DNA of 5,935 bases from Peptococcaceae bacterium (GTDB lineage Bacteria > Bacillota > Peptococcia > Peptococcales > Peptococcaceae), in NCBI GenBank assembly GCA_017622155.1, contig JAGARS010000108.1:1-5935 (forward strand), given 5' to 3'. Under the pieces are notes generated by a model. It did no database searches, was not told where the DNA came from, and saw nothing but the letters and a program-made list of their open reading frames with translations. A program made the translations under genes and the position numbers. Positions 5,314 through 5,935 of the stretch are shown piece by piece. Position 1 is the stretch's first letter; each line of letters opens with the position of its first letter.

Positions 5314-5935
5314 ATGAAAGAATCGAAAAAGATTTTATCCAAAATTTATATGGTGCTGATTCTGGCATTTTTCTATCTGCCGATTCTGTACACCGTAGTG
5401 TTCTCTTTCAATGCAGGGCGTTCCCTAACCAGATTTGACGGCTTTTCGCTGCGCTGGTATGAAAGAATGTTTAGCGACTCCAATATGATGAGTGCTGTGT
5501 TCTATACCATTGTGATTGCACTTCTGGCTACTGTTATTTCCACTGTAGTGGGCACCATTGCCGCTATCGGGCTTTCCAACTGCCGCAAACTGGTGCGAGG
5601 CACAATGGAGCAGGTAAACAATCTGCCGATCAGCAACCCGGACATTGTAACTGCAATCGGGTTATTGATGTTCTTTAGTATGCTGGGTGTGAAAAAGGGC
5701 TTCACCACTATGCTTTTGGCACATGTGATGTTCTGTATCCCGTATGTAATGCTTAGCGTAATGCCGAAACTGCGGTCGTTGGATCCAAACCTGGCCGATG
5801 CTGCGCTGGACTTGGGTGCTACACCGTGGCAGGCGCTGACCAAAGTAATCGTGCCGCAAATTATGCCGGGGATTATTTCCGGCGCACTGGTAGCATTTAC
5901 AATGAGTTTCGATGACTTTATCATCTCGTATTTTG
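5314..5935 (+). CDS. potC: Spermidine/putrescine ABC transporter permease PotC (3' end outside the window)
   Basis: This is the second membrane permease of the importer. The frame stays open from the ATG at 5314 to the window edge, giving 207 residues; PotC proteins are about 260, so some 55 residues are missing. Seen here are a first membrane segment (about 12-31), the NxGxSLTxFxGFSLRWYERMF pattern typical of PotC (from residue 33), further segments near 62-86, 111-125 and 131-150, and the EAA loop DAALDLGATPWQALTK (162-177) with VPQIMPG (180-186). The visible end, FTMSFDDFIISYF, is a strongly conserved PotC signature. AAGGAGG (5297-5303) inside the end of potB precedes the start by 10 bases; the gap from the potB stop is 3 bases. 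A potD binding-protein gene would be expected next. Confidence 0.93.
   Translation, partial: MKESKKILSKIYMVLILAFFYLPILYTVVFSFNAGRSLTRFDGFSLRWYERMFSDSNMMSAVFYTIVIALLATVISTVVGTIAAIGLSNCRKLVRGTMEQVNNLPISNPDIVTAIGLLMFFSMLGVKKGFTTMLLAHVMFCIPYVMLSVMPKLRSLDPNLADAALDLGATPWQALTKVIVPQIMPGIISGALVAFTMSFDDFIISYF

Noticed and set aside
5502..5924. Reverse-strand open frame opposite potC
   Set aside because: The forward frame encodes an unmistakable PotC permease; the reverse frame has no recognisable motif.

Overview
The window looks like part of the chromosome of an anaerobic, low-to-middle-GC Firmicute, probably of clostridial type. This is inferred from strong AGGAGG-type ribosome binding sites, compact operons, a stand-alone rubredoxin, a type III pantothenate kinase beside an ECF transporter S component, and a potABC-type transporter. 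I cannot name the genus. Every recognisable gene lies on the + strand. I see no RNA gene, mobile element, CRISPR array or phage gene.

Region 1 (1-2448): a rho-independent terminator (42-74) apparently closes whatever lies upstream. A three-gene cluster follows: an ECF S component (probably pantothenate uptake), coaX (type III pantothenate kinase, first step of CoA synthesis) and a ribonuclease Z-type metallo-beta-lactamase protein (tRNA 3' end processing). coaX and the RNase Z gene overlap by 7 bases. The first two genes make a coherent uptake-then-phosphorylate pair; RNase Z is a translationally coupled passenger.

Region 2 (2449-2757): a single-gene unit with its own likely promoter, a strong Shine-Dalgarno site, a 54-residue rubredoxin and a good terminator. 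The rubredoxin has a CxCG first metal knuckle instead of the canonical CxxCG.

Region 3 (2758-5935): a likely sigma-A promoter, then a leader of about 95 nt that can fold into a nested stem-loop, then potA-potB-potC with gaps of only 2-3 bases. These encode the ATPase and two permeases of a spermidine/putrescine-type ABC importer; potC runs off the window and a binding-protein gene (potD) would be expected next. The most unusual item is PotA. It is 523 residues instead of about 350-380, because two tandem copies of a roughly 70-residue, probably beta-rich domain are inserted in its C-terminal TOBE region. That domain resembles repeats I associate with Firmicute cell-surface proteins, yet here it sits on a cytoplasmic ATPase.
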